Shown here piece by piece: positions 49,820-62,742 of a DNA stretch of 64,000 bases. Position numbers and translations under genes: made by a program. The notes below the pieces were generated by a model. That model did not search any database, was not told where the DNA came from, and saw only the letters and a program-made list of their open reading frames with translations. The stretch lies in NCBI RefSeq assembly GCF_036785885.1, contig NC_092316.1:47415001-47479000 (forward strand). Direction: 5' to 3'. Numbering within the stretch: position 1 is the stretch's first letter; every line of letters starts with the position of its first letter. Source of the DNA: Coffea arabica. Lineage: Eukaryota > Streptophyta > Magnoliopsida > Gentianales > Rubiaceae.

Positions 49820-50370
49820 CTAGTAGCAATCCCAATCCAATTGATTTTTTTAAGTTTCGACAAATACTTTTGACATACATAGTGAAATAATGAGTTAAAA
49901 AGCAACAACATTAGCTAAAAAATCAAACAAGCTAAAGAATTGCCGATTGCATGTTTAAAATCAATTAAGATTTAAAATCATTGGCCTCATTTATCCATTA
50001 TGGACTTTTTATATCTGACAAAGTAGCCCAAAAAAGTTCAAATACACTTAATGATTATGCTTCATACGGCAATTGGATAGGTTAACTAATTTGAAATTGA
50101 AAACAAGCATTTCTCAAGGAGAAATTATCTGTTAATAGTTGCAATTCTGAAATTGAAATTGAAATCTTTAGGAGGAATCCTGTGTAGAAAATAGACATGC
50201 TAAATTTTTAGGGATATTTTTGTCTTAAAAATTAGTAAAGATACAAAAAAAAAAGGTTACATGGCCAACTTTTTAGTCAACTTGCTAAGTTGGCTAATGA
50301 AAATGGGTAAACTAACTAAAAGATAATATTAAAGTATAAACTAATAGTAACTATAAAAGTTAGGAGGGTA
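49820..50370. other. intergenic
   Basis: AT-rich, with no gene, terminal repeat or RNA gene recognised. Confidence 0.45.
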
Positions 50371-52060
50371 AAGTGATAATAACCGTTGAACAGTTTAAGG
50401 ACCATACAAATTACCTTGACAGAATAATAGTCCCAAATTGTGGTAGGGGCATTTTCATAAATTGGACTTTACATGAGGCTTTGGCCATGTGATGGGCTAA
50501 TGGAGAGCAGGGATGGAATCCAACGGGCCAATGTGTCTCAAGCTTGAACTGCCTTTCTCCCCTTTTTAGTTCTACATTTTTCTTTTGTTTCTTGGAATTG
50601 GCTAATTAGTGTAAAACAATCTGAAGTGTTAGGTTGGGTCATCGTAAAAAGTTTGCTCTCAAAGATTACTTTCTACAATCTTTCTAATTTTTTAGAAAAC
50701 TGGTGCTTTTTAGAAGGTTTGAGTCCAAAAGAAGAGAATACAATAGTAAAAGGAGAAGATAATTATGCTAAATTCATAATTAATACATAAGCATTATGAG
50801 AAAGTGTCGTTTGATAATTATGTCATAATGTTAAATTAGACAATGTTAAATTTGATTTCTATGGTTTTAGACAAGTTTTTTAGGTGTGTTTAGGTTGTGA
50901 TGAAGATATAAATTTTGGAAACTGGTACATAAATAAGAATGAGAAAACGAATTAAAATGAGTCGCACCACTAATTAGAAAAAAATGAAAATTTCCCTTGA
51001 AAAAAAAATAGAAAACTAATATTCTTTGGTATACACCTTGTGGAGTCTTAGTCTAATAATTCTTCTAAGATATAGAACAAGTAATTCCTTTAGTTCCTTA
51101 TGTGTATAGTAATTTGTCCCTCTCCTTAAAAAAAATCATCTCTAATATAGCATTACTATCAATTATGTTTCTCCTAGGGATTTCCAATGAGAATTTTCTG
51201 TTCTCCTAGAAATTCCTAGGGAGATTTTTCTATTTTTTTTATTTTGTTGTTAGATATAAATTTATTTCAGATCTAAAATTTTTTTAGATCTTGAATATAT
51301 TTCGATAGATCTCATCATCATTATTAGGATTTAAAATCATCGATTAATAGATCTAGTAATTGCAATACATACAAAAGGGAGATGCAGCGATTTATCTATT
51401 AGAAGATAATTTTGAAATCTCTTATATTTTTCAAATCTGTTCGTAATTTTTTTTAGATCTATTATATCTGTTAAATTACAAATCTATAATTTCTAGTGTA
51501 TGTTTAACTTATCATTAGGGCAGTGATAGAAATCAAATCAAATCGTGCTAAATGACTTCCTACAATTTGTTAATGAAATTTGTTTTTATAAAAAAATCAA
51601 TTATGAGCTTTAAACATGATAGAAAACTACAAGAAGAAAAGTTGTGACAAAATTGACTAAACTTTTTTTGTTTTGTACAATAAATACAAAGGTGCCTTTT
51701 TTTTTTTGTTTTGACTCAAACTTGCAAACAAATACAGTAACGAAGCCTTTTGCACCAAAACACTTAAATGGTTCCCAGTTTCTACTTTAATGCTTATGCG
51801 GCTAATGACATGCACGTGGTGGGATCAATCCATCTTGTGGACCACATTTACCTGAACCCTGAAGCTGTTTATTATTTGACCCTTTACTTAATTCACTAAT
51901 ACGAGCAATTAAGATATCTAATTAACTTGTTGCCACATGGACTTATAAGATGGCTCAGAGTCCACAAAACGTATGAATGGGAGGTTAATTCAATTTCAAG
52001 TTTTGTAGGCCTTCAGCTTTTGGATCATTATCATTTACACCGTGGCGGATGTAAATATGT
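50371..52060. repeat. segmental duplicate, copy A
   Basis: Several collinear blocks match 57910-60010: gacagaataatagtcccaaa vs gatagaataatagtgccaaa; ataaattttggaaactgg vs ataaattctggaaaatgg; gcaccaaaacacttaaatgg in both; cggctaatgacatgcacgtg vs cggctaatgacacgcacatg. The two copies carry different transposon insertions, so duplication came first. No gene was recognised in either; a G-box cacgtg lies at 51813. Confidence 0.7.
51168..51595 (+). mobile_element. second 5'-truncated LINE-like retroelement
   Basis: 428 bp with a perfect 10-bp duplication atcaattatg (51158-51167 and 51596-51605) and an A-rich 3' end. It is related to 49238-49807 along its length but begins at a different internal point, as expected from target-primed reverse transcription that stops early. 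Confidence 0.75.
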
Positions 52061-52602
52061 GAGTGTACGATGTCGTATCATGAAAGGGAAAAACTTTCTT
52101 ATATCATAAATAATTGTATATAAAAATATAGATAATTCGTTCGACAATCGAATCATATTTTCAATAGTATAAAGAATTTCAATTACAAAAATAATGTTAA
52201 AGTAATGATACATTTAATGTCTTTATACACTAGACAGCTGTAGTTCTAAAAAACGGAGTTTTATTGAAGATCATCTATTCATTTGTGTGTACCAAAAGTT
52301 TAAAGATTATTCTTTTGTTTTCAATTAATACTTTATTTTTTTTAGGTTGAAAAAGGAAAATAAATTATTATTTGAAAACAAGAAAATAATATCTTTATTT
52401 TGAATGTATTCATGTTTAAAGTTAGTTTCAAATGCAGTTACTCTATAAATTTAGGGGGGCAATATAATGGAAGAAAAGAAATTTAAAAATTTCAGGGGAT
52501 GCAAATATAAAAGATTAAATTAAAAATTTTAAAATTCCTTAAGGCAACTTTAGGAGCTTTTCACAATTTTTGGGGGGAGGGGGGGGGAGAGGACAATTGT
52601 GA
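52061..52602. other. intergenic
   Basis: AT-rich, ending in a G-rich run (ttggggggagggggggggag, 52570-52589). No gene recognised. Confidence 0.45.
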
Positions 52603-52607
52603 CGCCC

Positions 52608-55422
52608 CGAAAAAAAATGAGTTTGAGAACCCAGAAATTTTCTAATTTTTTAGGGTTGATTTTTTTAACGCCCGCCTTTTCTACATTTTCTTGATTAGAA
52701 AAATTTCCCAGATAAAGTTTATGAGCAAAAATAGTTTTAAAATGATTTTTCTAGTATCGGTTAGTTTTTGAGAAATTAAGAGCGTATTTTGAACGTGGGA
52801 CCCGCAAGTGCGGTAAATGCATTATATTTTTGACAACTTGTTGGAATTTTGTATTAAGTGATATTATTTTACAATGTGTTAAGATATTTGTATTGGAGAG
52901 ACAAAAAGATAAGTTTTGAACCAAAAGGTGACAAGTGTCACCTTGTGATTTAATCTTGGACTTTGACCATTTAACTTTACCTTTACCTTTACCAAATAAA
53001 TACAAAAAAATTGATCAAAATAAGCTTCATTTTGCAAGCTTCTTGGCCGAATGTTCTTGCTCAAGAAAAAAAGAAAAGCTCTCAATTTCTTCCTTCTATT
53101 TCTTGCTCAATCTTCAAATCCAACCAATAAAACTCCAAATCATTCCATAAAATCTCTTTGCTAAGTGGTCTTGAGGTGTTTTGTGGAGTTGTTTGGAAAG
53201 TTAAGGTGGCTAGTTGCTATATCTCTTGTATTGCTAAGGTGAGTTGTGAAGGACCCCTCTCCTCCCTCTAATGATGTTTAATTGATGATTAGTGGTGGTA
53301 TAAGGTGCAACTTTGATGGATTATATCTTGATTTTGGTTGAATTGGTGAAGTTTTATAATTATTGGGGATTTTTCTGTTTTCATATGGATATGATTATGG
53401 GGTCATGTATGATGATTGTAAATGATGTTTAATGACTTTAGGAGGTGGAAAAAGTGATTAATTGCAACCAATTTCTGTTTTGGACCAAAAATTGAAAAGT
53501 GAGGGTTTTGTGATGAACATTCTGTCCGAATTTTTAGATCCTAGATAGAGGCCGAATTGGTCTTTGCTTAAAACATGAAAGTTGTAGGGAATGACATTTT
53601 AAAGGTGCCTACAAAATTTCAGGTCAATCGGAGTAGTGTGGAATGAGAAAAGTCGAAATTACTATTGTTGTTCTGGTTTTACCCAAATGTAAGGATTTGT
53701 GACTGTAATTGGTTGTTTTGGCTGGAATTGCTTCCGAATTGGATGTTGAGGCCTTCTGATGAAATTTAGCCCTGTTTCTTAGCTTTCAGCTGGTTTTGGA
53801 ATTTCTGGATTTGGACTTGGAGAGCCTGAGTTATGAGGTTTCCGCTAGAATGCATTTTGGTGAATCTGTTTTACGTTTTTGATGTAGTATCTTGCATTTT
53901 TGACCTGGTTACACTCGAAACTGGGTTGAGTGACCTTCTGTAATATTGTAGCTCTATCTCTTAGCTTCGAAACGGTGTATCTTGTACCTTCATCCGATAA
54001 TTGTAGTGCCTTTGGTACCATTACCGCAAAATGACGTCAAAACCTATTTTTCTGGTTTTTAGCTTAACTTTCATTTCCGGACTTTTTCCTAGCTTGACTT
54101 GTCTTTGTACTACTTGGAGTTTGCTGAATGGCTATTGGATGAACTTGTTGTTGTGTGTGTACCTTTGGGTTGGAATGAGGAAATCATGAAGCCATGATGG
54201 CTGGAAAAGTTAGCAAATTTAGGGGAAGTGTTGTCTGAACTTTTAAAGGACTTGTTTGCATTGAATTTGTGATCTAAGACTTGGATTTGAGCAAGGCAAT
54301 GATATATGATGGATGGTTTCTGAGCCATGGAGGTGAGTGACCTCAAACTATTTCTGAAGTTATTTATGAACCGTTTCTTGCATTATTTACCTTTAAACTG
54401 TTTCCAAAGTTACTTTTGAACTGTTTTCTTGCATATCATGCGTGCTTGCATGTGAGTGTTCCTTATTTGCTATATTTTCTTGACTTCATGACTTGTATTA
54501 TTGTTTGATAATGTGTTAAGTGCTTCCAATGATTGTTAAGACGAATTTTCTAGGCGAGTGTGTACTTTATCGCACTTGACCTAAATAAATATAAAAATTT
54601 TCAATGATTAATGATTAAATGCTAGTTGCGCATGAATGTAAGCCGTTTGGCTGAATTGGACCCTGCCATTCGTTACCGATCGACTCGAGCCAGAAACGGA
54701 TTCGGTCGGGCGATATGGTGACCCTGGGTGAATTTGGTATACTCGAGTATTACCTTGTAGTCCGGCTATGTCCGGATGGGTGGAGTCCGGCTACGTCCGG
54801 ATGGGTGGAGACCGGCCAACGTCCGGAAAGAACAAAAAGATGAACGAATAAAAAGATGAACGACGGATTATTTATAAAAAATGAACGTATCCTTTTCATG
54901 AATGTTACTATCGCTTTCCATTGTAAATGTTTCTTGAATTATTGATACTCCATATTTAATGCTTTGTAAATGCTGTAATCGTTTCTGGACTTATCATTTG
55001 ATTTATGACATCATTGATTTATGACATCATTGAAAAGAAATATTGTTAAACCGATTTGATTACTGATTTTCTGGTTACTCGCTGAGCTTCTAGCTCACCC
55101 CAAAAATATTTTATTCCCCTCCACAGGGCTCACGGCGAAGGCAGGACTTGTTGTGCTTATTCACGTGAATGGATGGCCTATATCTTGTACAGTTTTGGAT
55201 TTGGAATCATTTGATGTATAGTTGGGAATTAGTTTCCGCTGCATTTGTGACATGTAATTATTGGAGACTTGGATGTATATTTGTGGACCATGTGATGTAT
55301 ATTTGAGGTTTATTCTTGTAATTCATTTGAGGACTTTAGTGAACGACTGAGTCCCGGCGAGAGCCGGGCAGGCGGCCCGCCGAACCCTGGGGTACGCCCT
55401 AGGGGGAGGTGGGGCTGTCACA
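52608..55422 (+). mobile_element. solo LTR of a Gypsy-like retrotransposon
   Basis: 2815 bp starting tgtgacgccccg and ending gggctgtcaca, flanked by a perfect 5-bp duplication acaat (52603-52607 and 55423-55427), with no internal region. This is the usual product of recombination between two LTRs. It holds a 25-bp tandem unit at 54760-54825 and a GC-rich tail at 55350-55420. The strand is inferred from the tgtgacgcc start and the GC-rich end. The lineage is not determined. Confidence 0.85.
54760..54826 (+). repeat. 25-bp tandem repeat in the solo LTR
   Basis: gtccggcta(t/c)gtccggatgg gtgga occurs twice, with a third partial unit gaccggccaacgtccgg. TCCGG-rich tandem units also occur in the unrelated Tekay LTRs of this window. 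Confidence 0.85.
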
Positions 55423-55427
55423 ACAAT

Positions 55428-55882
55428 TGCCTGCCCTCAATTGTACTGCTCCGCAGCTGTTTATACTTGAAGGAAGAAGGGATTAGTTTTAGCAACCAAT
55501 GCTGGTTTTAGACGAATTTAACAAGTAATAAATAATTGTAATCTCAATTTTTTAGTGATTTAATTAACAAAGCTATGGTCAAATAATACTTCTTTTGGCA
55601 ATTGCTCGTCATTTTTCATCTTTCTGACAGCTAAAACAATGTGATCAAAATAAAAGTGCTTGCTGAAAGGTCAAGGTTGGTCAAAGAATGAGTGGTTAGA
55701 AACATTAAGTCAGCAATTCAGCTTCAATTAAGTTGATAACAACATGGATTAGGGCATCTTAATGTCTCAAGCACCAACCTTCTTGCCTCAAATTATATAT
55801 GAACATATACATACATGCATAACTACATACATCCATACGTACACGTATTTTTTCATATAGATATATGTATTAAGTATGTGTT

Positions 55883-55919
<37 letters not shown>

Positions 55920-57900
55920 GTGCTAAAAATAGACATAATTTAACGCCAACAATTTCTAGTCATATCCGTGCAAAAAAAAATTATAGACTAATTGTGTCTA
56001 TTTATTTTGCTTTTGGATAAGAATTATTAGTCAATTGTATGCGATAATAAATACATACAAATTTTGTGCATATGTGCAAGTATGTACTTAGAGGGGCACA
56101 TTAACAAATGCTCTAATCAGGAGCCTAAGAATTACTCAAATCAAGTGATTGAAGGCTTTAGATTACTTGAAGATAATGATCATGATTGTAGAGTTAATCA
56201 TAGGAGTTTATTTCCATGCTAGTTACAACCATATTTATACTGGTCAATCTCTCATTCTAATTGTCTTTTTACTTGGGTATGTTAATCTATTATGCATGTT
56301 TATTTAAGAAATTTCCACCTTGTATCAGAAGAATTTCGATCATTCTACCTACAAAATGGTATGCGACAATGATAAATTGGAATCCATGTCCATTTTGGTC
56401 TACAGCGAAAGGCAAATTAAGTGGTCATTCCCTCGAGGGGCCAAAGAAAAATTTTTTGAAGCTATTCTTATTAGATTAGGTTGTGTTGGTGACTTAAAGC
56501 ATGATCAAATGATGTTATAACCGTTCTGTTTAGTCCCTTTATAAGGTGAAACTCAAGATGAAAATTGAAATCATTGAAATTTCAAATTTTGGCATCCCAA
56601 AATTCACTAAAATTCAAGTATATGTATAAAGTTAATTTCTAAACTCAAGAAATTTGTTTAAAAAATTTTGGTTGTTTTAGAATATTTAATGAAGAAAAAC
56701 AAACAAGAAACATAAGAGAAACATCGTGTGATTTAATCTCGATTCTTTTATCTTGTTGTTAACTTTCCAAGAGGACTGATTCTTCAAACTCATGTGCTCT
56801 TACTTCAAGTATGTTGGCATAAAACATTAATTGGACAATATTTTTGGAAATCTCTGTTAAATATTTGTAAACAGCATTTTTAATTAAAATTTTATCTTTC
56901 TAATCATCTTTTCATTTCACATATGTCATATTTTTACAGTTAAAATTTTTCAAGAAAATGTAATCCAAATAAGCTCATTACCTATTAGTTTTTGTCTCAT
57001 TACACGAATTGGTTAAGGTGAAAAGGAGAATTCTTATTAATCAATTGTTATAATTAGCTGGATTATAATGGTCCACTCAAACGTCAACTCCAGTTGATTT
57101 TGTCTTAATTTTTTCTCGGACACTTGGGAAGCCCAACAAGGTAACATAAACCAGCAATTTCCTAGAATTTCGGTCCAAGTTTAAAAAGGAGAGGGGCTCA
57201 TAGGTAGTAAGGAGACTAGAGATGTGAAAGAAAGAGAAAAGGACCAAATAGCCGACAAAATGTGGAAAAAGTTTACAAGCTTTTCAAATTTTGTCTAATC
57301 AGTAATTATCAATACATGTATACTTCTACAACAAGTTACTCTCTAAATTACCACTGGTCAGTTTAGTGATTAGAGAAAGGCTCTTAGAGATTTTTTCACT
57401 GTCAGATTCAGGATTCGAATCACTTTCAGATTTTTTTTTTTTTTGAATCGACATTTTTTTTGTTACATGTCAGCTCTTTTGAGGGGGAAATCAAGAGACA
57501 TGACATCATTGTCTATTGCTAACCTTGTGTCGTCATATTTATGAAACTTACAACAACAATACATACGAAAAATTATTCTAATTTTCAGTACAACTTAAAT
57601 AGCATCACGTATTGAAACATACTTTCTAAAATAATTTGCTACCTCACTGCTACCTAGACACAAAAACAAACTAATCTAAGATGGCTTGCTTATCTTTGTA
57701 CATACCTTTTTCGTCAAAAGTTTCTCTTTCTTTTCAAAATTTTTGGTTAAGCAATTATTAAGAGTGCAAGGATAATGTCGTCAATTTGTGATAAGGACAT
57801 CTAGTCTTGTCAAACTGATAGAGCATGTAAATTTTCAAATATTCAAAAATACTAAGTGATATTACGAGGAAAGTCAGGGTAAGTTTTCGAAATTATCCCC
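55428..57900. other. intergenic
   Basis: Resumes the sequence interrupted by the solo LTR. Blocks at 55560-55640 (attaacaaagctatggtc, gacagctaaaac) match 61815-61960, extending the segmental duplication. A (TA)n run lies at about 55886-55913. Overlapping short frames at 56261-56520 have no recognisable domain. Confidence 0.45.
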
Positions 57901-57909
57901 AAGAGATGC

Positions 57910-60010
57910 TAATATCTTCCAAAGAAAGATAATGTCATTAGTTATAGGACCAAATTAATTACGCTGATAGAATAATAGTGCCAAATTATGCAAAGGGCTT
58001 TTACATAAATCGGACTCTACAATAAGAGAGGGATTCTACAGTCCCGTTTGGGTTTCATATTCGAACAACAGGGTTTGTCAGGCTTGTAACTGAATTTATT
58101 TCTAAAAATTTAGTATGGATTTTGGTAAAAATTATGAGGAATGGGTTTTAACATTCAAATATGTGTATTTTAAGATACTTTTAATATATTTTTTTCATTT
58201 TAAATTGTGTTTTCTTCTTCTCTCTTCCTCTCTTATTAAACCTTATGGAAGCATTCTTGACCATTCATCTCCTTGGGAATTAAATAAAGGAACTCACAAA
58301 ACCTCCCAATCCGGTAGGTTTTGAGAGTTCTCAAATTTTTAGAATTGATTCCAAGATTTTGAACCTCATACCTTTCACCCAACATCAAGAACAGATTTAA
58401 TTCCGATTCTTGATTCCCATACCCTCAAACCAAATGCCAATCTCCTTTTTTTTCTTTTTTTTTTTGTGTGTGTTTCTTCCTTGCTCGGATTTGCCATTGA
58501 AAAACTGATATTTGTAGAGGATATTATGCCCTATTCCAAATTCCATATGAACAGATGAGCACCATGAGAAAATTTCGTTTTAAATTAGTTATTATTGAAT
58601 TCAAATTTTATTGGTTTAGGGAACTGTAAAAAATATGTTGAGTGTGTCACAAAAATATAAATTCTGGAAAATGGTTTACAACATAAGAAAGAGGAGATAA
58701 AGTAAAATAAGTTATTTTTCCCTAATTAGCAAAAATGAAACTTGTTCTTTCAAATCAACTGCAAACTCCGAAAGGGCAAAAAAAAAAAAAAAAAAAAAAA
58801 CCCTTCCGGTATGATAGTTAGAAGGGTATAGAACGATAAGAAGAAAACACTAAGGGCTGCTTGGTTAGAGGGTTTGGGAATCACAGAAAGGAATGAATCC
58901 CTTATTTGTTGCTTGGATTAAGTGTATTGGAATACAAATTTTGGAATCATTCCTAAAAAATTGGACTTCTCCCATTCCTGACCAAGTTGGGAGGTTTTGT
59001 GAAATCCCACGTTTGATTCCAAATCTAATTTTTTTTTTATTTCATCTCACTTATTGCTTCACCATCTCTCTTCTATTTTCATCACATTCTCCTATTTGCT
59101 TCCTTCTCCATATCAAACCGGCCTTTCCCTTTCCTCTCCAATCTTCTAATTTCTCTTCTACCGGTGTAGCAGGCCTTTTTTTTTCCAATCTTCCACAGTT
59201 GATGACGGCTCTGTGCTGCAAATGTGATAGTAATTTTTGTTGGCCAAAGAATCTCATCTTGATTGGTTGCCGACGGCTCTGTGCTCTGTGCTCTATGCTG
59301 CAAATCTGAGTCTTTTTTGGGAGTTGTATGGCTGCAATGAAAGAGGAGTTAAAGTGGTGGAGTATGGCTGCAATCTGAGGACGGCTCTCATCTTTTTTGG
59401 GGGTTGTATGGCTGCAAATCTGAGTCTTTCTTTCTTTCTTTTTTAAAGTTATTTAGAAACTAGATCTAATGATCTTCAAGTTACAAGTGGGGTTTACGTA
59501 AACAGATTTTGTGATCTTGAAGTCCAAGAAAAATACCGGTTGATCCATTAATGGTCACTATGAAGTTCTGCAATTCAGTTAAGAAGGATGTTCAGCAATT
59601 GGATTAAGAACAAAAAGGAGAGAACAAAAATAAATTTAAAAATGATAAAATATTCAAATTTTAATGTAATATCCATTCCTGACAAATATCTACCAAGCGC
59701 TTGTTATTGTATTGATACCTTGACCACAACCCAATCAAAATCCATACTAATTTTTTGTAAATGATTCCAATTACAATTTCGATTCCTAAACATGAACCAT
59801 GCGGCCCTAAAAGTTTTAACAAAATTGACTTCGACCATTCCTGTTTAGGACAATAAGTACAAATGGACCTTTTTTGACTCACACCTGCAAACGAATACAG
59901 TAACAAAAACTTTTGCACCAAAACACTTAAATGGTTTCCACTTTACTGCTTATTGCGGCTAATGACACGCACATGGTGGGATCATCCGTCATGTGGACCA
60001 CTAAGGATGA
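57910..60010. repeat. segmental duplicate, copy B
   Basis: Counterpart of 50371-52060 (matching blocks listed there). It is interrupted by the Harbinger element at 58854-59807, which copy A lacks at the matching point. A gtttggg/ccaaac-bounded stretch at about 58040-58440 may be another small TIR element, but no target duplication was found. Confidence 0.65.
58854..59807. mobile_element. non-autonomous PIF/Harbinger element
   Basis: 954 bp with TAA target duplication (58851-58853 and 59808-59810). TIRs: gggctgcttggttagagggt on the left against gggccgcatggttcatgttt from the right, both followed by ggaatc. The interior has a repeated gttgtatggctgcaa block (59322 and 59403). The frames in it overlap on both strands and show no transposase motif. 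Confidence 0.75.
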
Positions 60011-60078
60011 TTAACAGATCTAACTAACTGGTTGACTAATACCTGTAGAACAGAAAATTTCTAATTGAAAACTACAGG

Positions 60079-60180
60079 AGATAAATTTCATAAAACCAAC
60101 GTATATGGGGAGACAATTTATAAAAATATGTGTAAAAAAAAATAAGATCAATAATAATCTATTAATCACATCGCAAAATA
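60079..60180 (-). repeat. partial LTR fragment
   Basis: ggagataaatttcataaaac through aataatctattaatcaca matches the start of the LTR block at 61371-61475. It is a third, truncated copy lying left of the LTR pair. The DNA at 60180-60536 is unassigned; a short plus-strand frame at 60230-60445 has no domain. Confidence 0.6.
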
Positions 60181-60536
60181 GATTGAAACTGCAATTAAAT
60201 TAGTTCAATTTGGTGCAATTCTAATAATCTTGCGCATAACTATGCAGTATGAAGTTGCAGAACCATCGAGAGAATATTTTACAATGCATAGTCTGTCTCC
60301 TCAAACTCTATATTATAATTTGTGGAACACATGCCTGCAGCTACTTTCCAGTTTCCACCTGATGTCCATTAGAATTGCTTCCTTTGTCAGGACTGTTGCT
60401 TTCTTGACCTTTCTCTATCTCCACATTCAAATAAAAATTGCTTAGAGAGTTCTTCATCTCTATGTTCTACTTGCTCTTTCAATCCTTTTGTGAATTCTTG
60501 ATCAGGCTCTTAATGGTATAACCCTTATTTAATGTA

Positions 60537-61729
60537 CATGGGTAGGCAATTTACATACATAAAAATATGTGTGAAAGGAGAGAAATAATACCAATAATAA
60601 TTTATTAATCACATCATAAGAACAAGACTCTTAATCCTTCACTCTTCTCAATTAAATACAATAATATGACTCCCTATTTATAGACTAGATAGCTTCATAA
60701 ACAAGTCTTACAACCATGAAAAATTTCCTGATAAAATACTAATTCATAAACAATAAAACTACCATAACTTGATTCCAATAAAATTACTAAAACCCTAACT
60801 TGACTAAAACACTACTAAATAATAATATGAAAATTTCTAATTTTGAGCCTTGATTTAATATGCCAACATTGCTTCCCTTAAATCAAACTTTCTATTGAAT
60901 TAGATTCACCACCATTATGATCAATAATCTCCCTTGATTTTTGCTACTGCAATATTTCATGCACTTGAATAGATTTATCTTGTCACTCATTTTATTTATT
61001 TTTTACTTGCGAAAAATAATTCACGCTTCTGGATAGACTATTTTTATCACCCAATTTGATGTCACTTATTGACAATTCACTTTGTAATTTTCATAATCAC
61101 AATTCACTAATTGGATTCTCCTCCGATCTCTATCGTAACATCCACAATCAATCTGACAATTTTCGAACCAATTTTATGGTCCAATCCTTACAAACTAAAC
61201 ACTCCATCACTAACCTTGTGGTCTAACTCGATCAACTAATTTCTTCCTACTCTAACTCTGAGAGCGGAAAACACTCACAATCAACCATCGCAATTGGGTC
61301 AATTCTTCAATGTCTTGAGGCACCCTAGGATCAATTTCTTGAATCTTGAAATTGATAAATTTGAGGATATAGGAGACAAATTTGATAAAATCAATGTATA
61401 TAGGGAGGCAATTTACACACATAAGAATATCTGTGGAAGAAAAGGAATAATACCAACAATAATCTATTAATCATGTCATAAGAACAAGGCTCTTAATCCT
61501 TCGCTCTTCTCAACTAAACACAATAATATGACTCCTTATTTATAAACTAGATGACTGCATAAACAAGTCTTACAACCATAAGAAATTTCCTGATAAGGTA
61601 CTAACTTCTAAACAATAAAACTAGGATAACTTGACTCCAATAAATTACTAAAACCCTAACTTGAGTAAAACACTACTAAATAATAATATGAAAATTTCTA
61701 ATTTTGAGCCTTGATTTAATATGCCAACA
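60537..61729 (-). mobile_element. deleted LTR retroelement (TRIM-like) on the minus strand
   Basis: Two direct repeats, 60537-60869 and about 61397-61729, are the same LTR read on the minus strand (5' tgttggcatattaaatcaag, ending ...taca). The internal part is only about 527 bases. On the minus strand a purine tract tttaagggaag lies just before the downstream LTR start at 60869, as a PPT should. No protein domain remains. No convincing target duplication or iMet primer site was found, so it is either a miniature element or a badly deleted Copia. Confidence 0.65.
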
Positions 61730-62742
61730 ATACCTTGTTCTTTTTTAACAAGTGATGCTTTTTTTTTTCTTTTGAGCAAATTTAAGTAGATAATACCTGT
61801 AAACTCAATTGTGTTTAATTAACATAGCCATGGTCACATAATTAACACAATGTAAGTTGAGGTTCTAAGAATTGGAGGGCCTGGGTTCTAATTCTCATAA
61901 CCCCGTTCTCGTTTTTACAACTCACCGCTGCCCTACGAAGTGTTAATTTTTTGACAGCTAAAACCTCAATTTGGTCCAAGTATTAGTAATAACTTAAACC
62001 TTATGAGTTGAGTTTATAAAAAACTTGATATATATGTGTGTGTGTAGTATTGAGTCAGCACATAAATTGGCGGACAATCAATTTAATTGCGAGAAATGTT
62101 GTGCTCAAAAAACAGACTTAAAAATTAATTAGTTATGATATATTTTGGCAAGAGACAGTCGAATTCTACATCTTATGCGTACGGGACTCTTGTTTATTTG
62201 GTCCTTTGGGCCATGACAAGATGTGCTTTACAAGAACAAATCCAAACGGACCATTTAATTGGATGTATAAATAGTAGAAAACACCGTTTTATAAGTCATC
62301 AAAACTCCAAAGGTTTCTTTAACCTTTCAAAGATTGTGCATCCACTTTTATTTTTCCTTGTTGCCTGTCAACATATCAATCAGTTGCACCAAAGAAAGAA
62401 AAACGAAATTGGAAACCAAAAAAAAAAAGGGATTATTACTTCAAGGGAAAATGGAAATGAATGGTTTTATATGTAAAAGGGATAATTTTAGAAACCTCTC
62501 TCGAGATTTTTGACAATTTCATTTAGCACCTCTCTAGTTTCAAATCTTACATTGACATCTCTTCTTGGCTTAAAATGGTCATAATAACCTTCTTAAAAGA
62601 GTTATACTCATCTAGTTATCCTATGCAATAATTGTGGCCACAAAATCTCTTAAAAGGGGAAAAATTAAAAAGACAAGTAGTAAAAAAGTCAAATGGCTAT
62701 TTAAACTTGAAAAGGTTACGACAAAGCATCTTTCATCACTAA
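61730..62742. other. intergenic, with a single MULE-like terminus
   Basis: Blocks at 61815-61960 correspond to 55560-55640. At 62477-62545, gggataattttagaaacctc followed by agcacctctctagtttc matches the TIR of the MULE at 7872, but no opposing end was found. The plus-strand frame 62135-62476 is not recognised. Confidence 0.45.

Noticed and set aside
56261..56520. Two overlapping plus-strand frames
   Set aside because: Short and in conflicting frames, with no domain, splice partner or homologous motif recognised.
59051..59446. Overlapping frames on both strands inside the Harbinger element
   Set aside because: No transposase motif and conflicting frames; probably chance in TIR-element filler.
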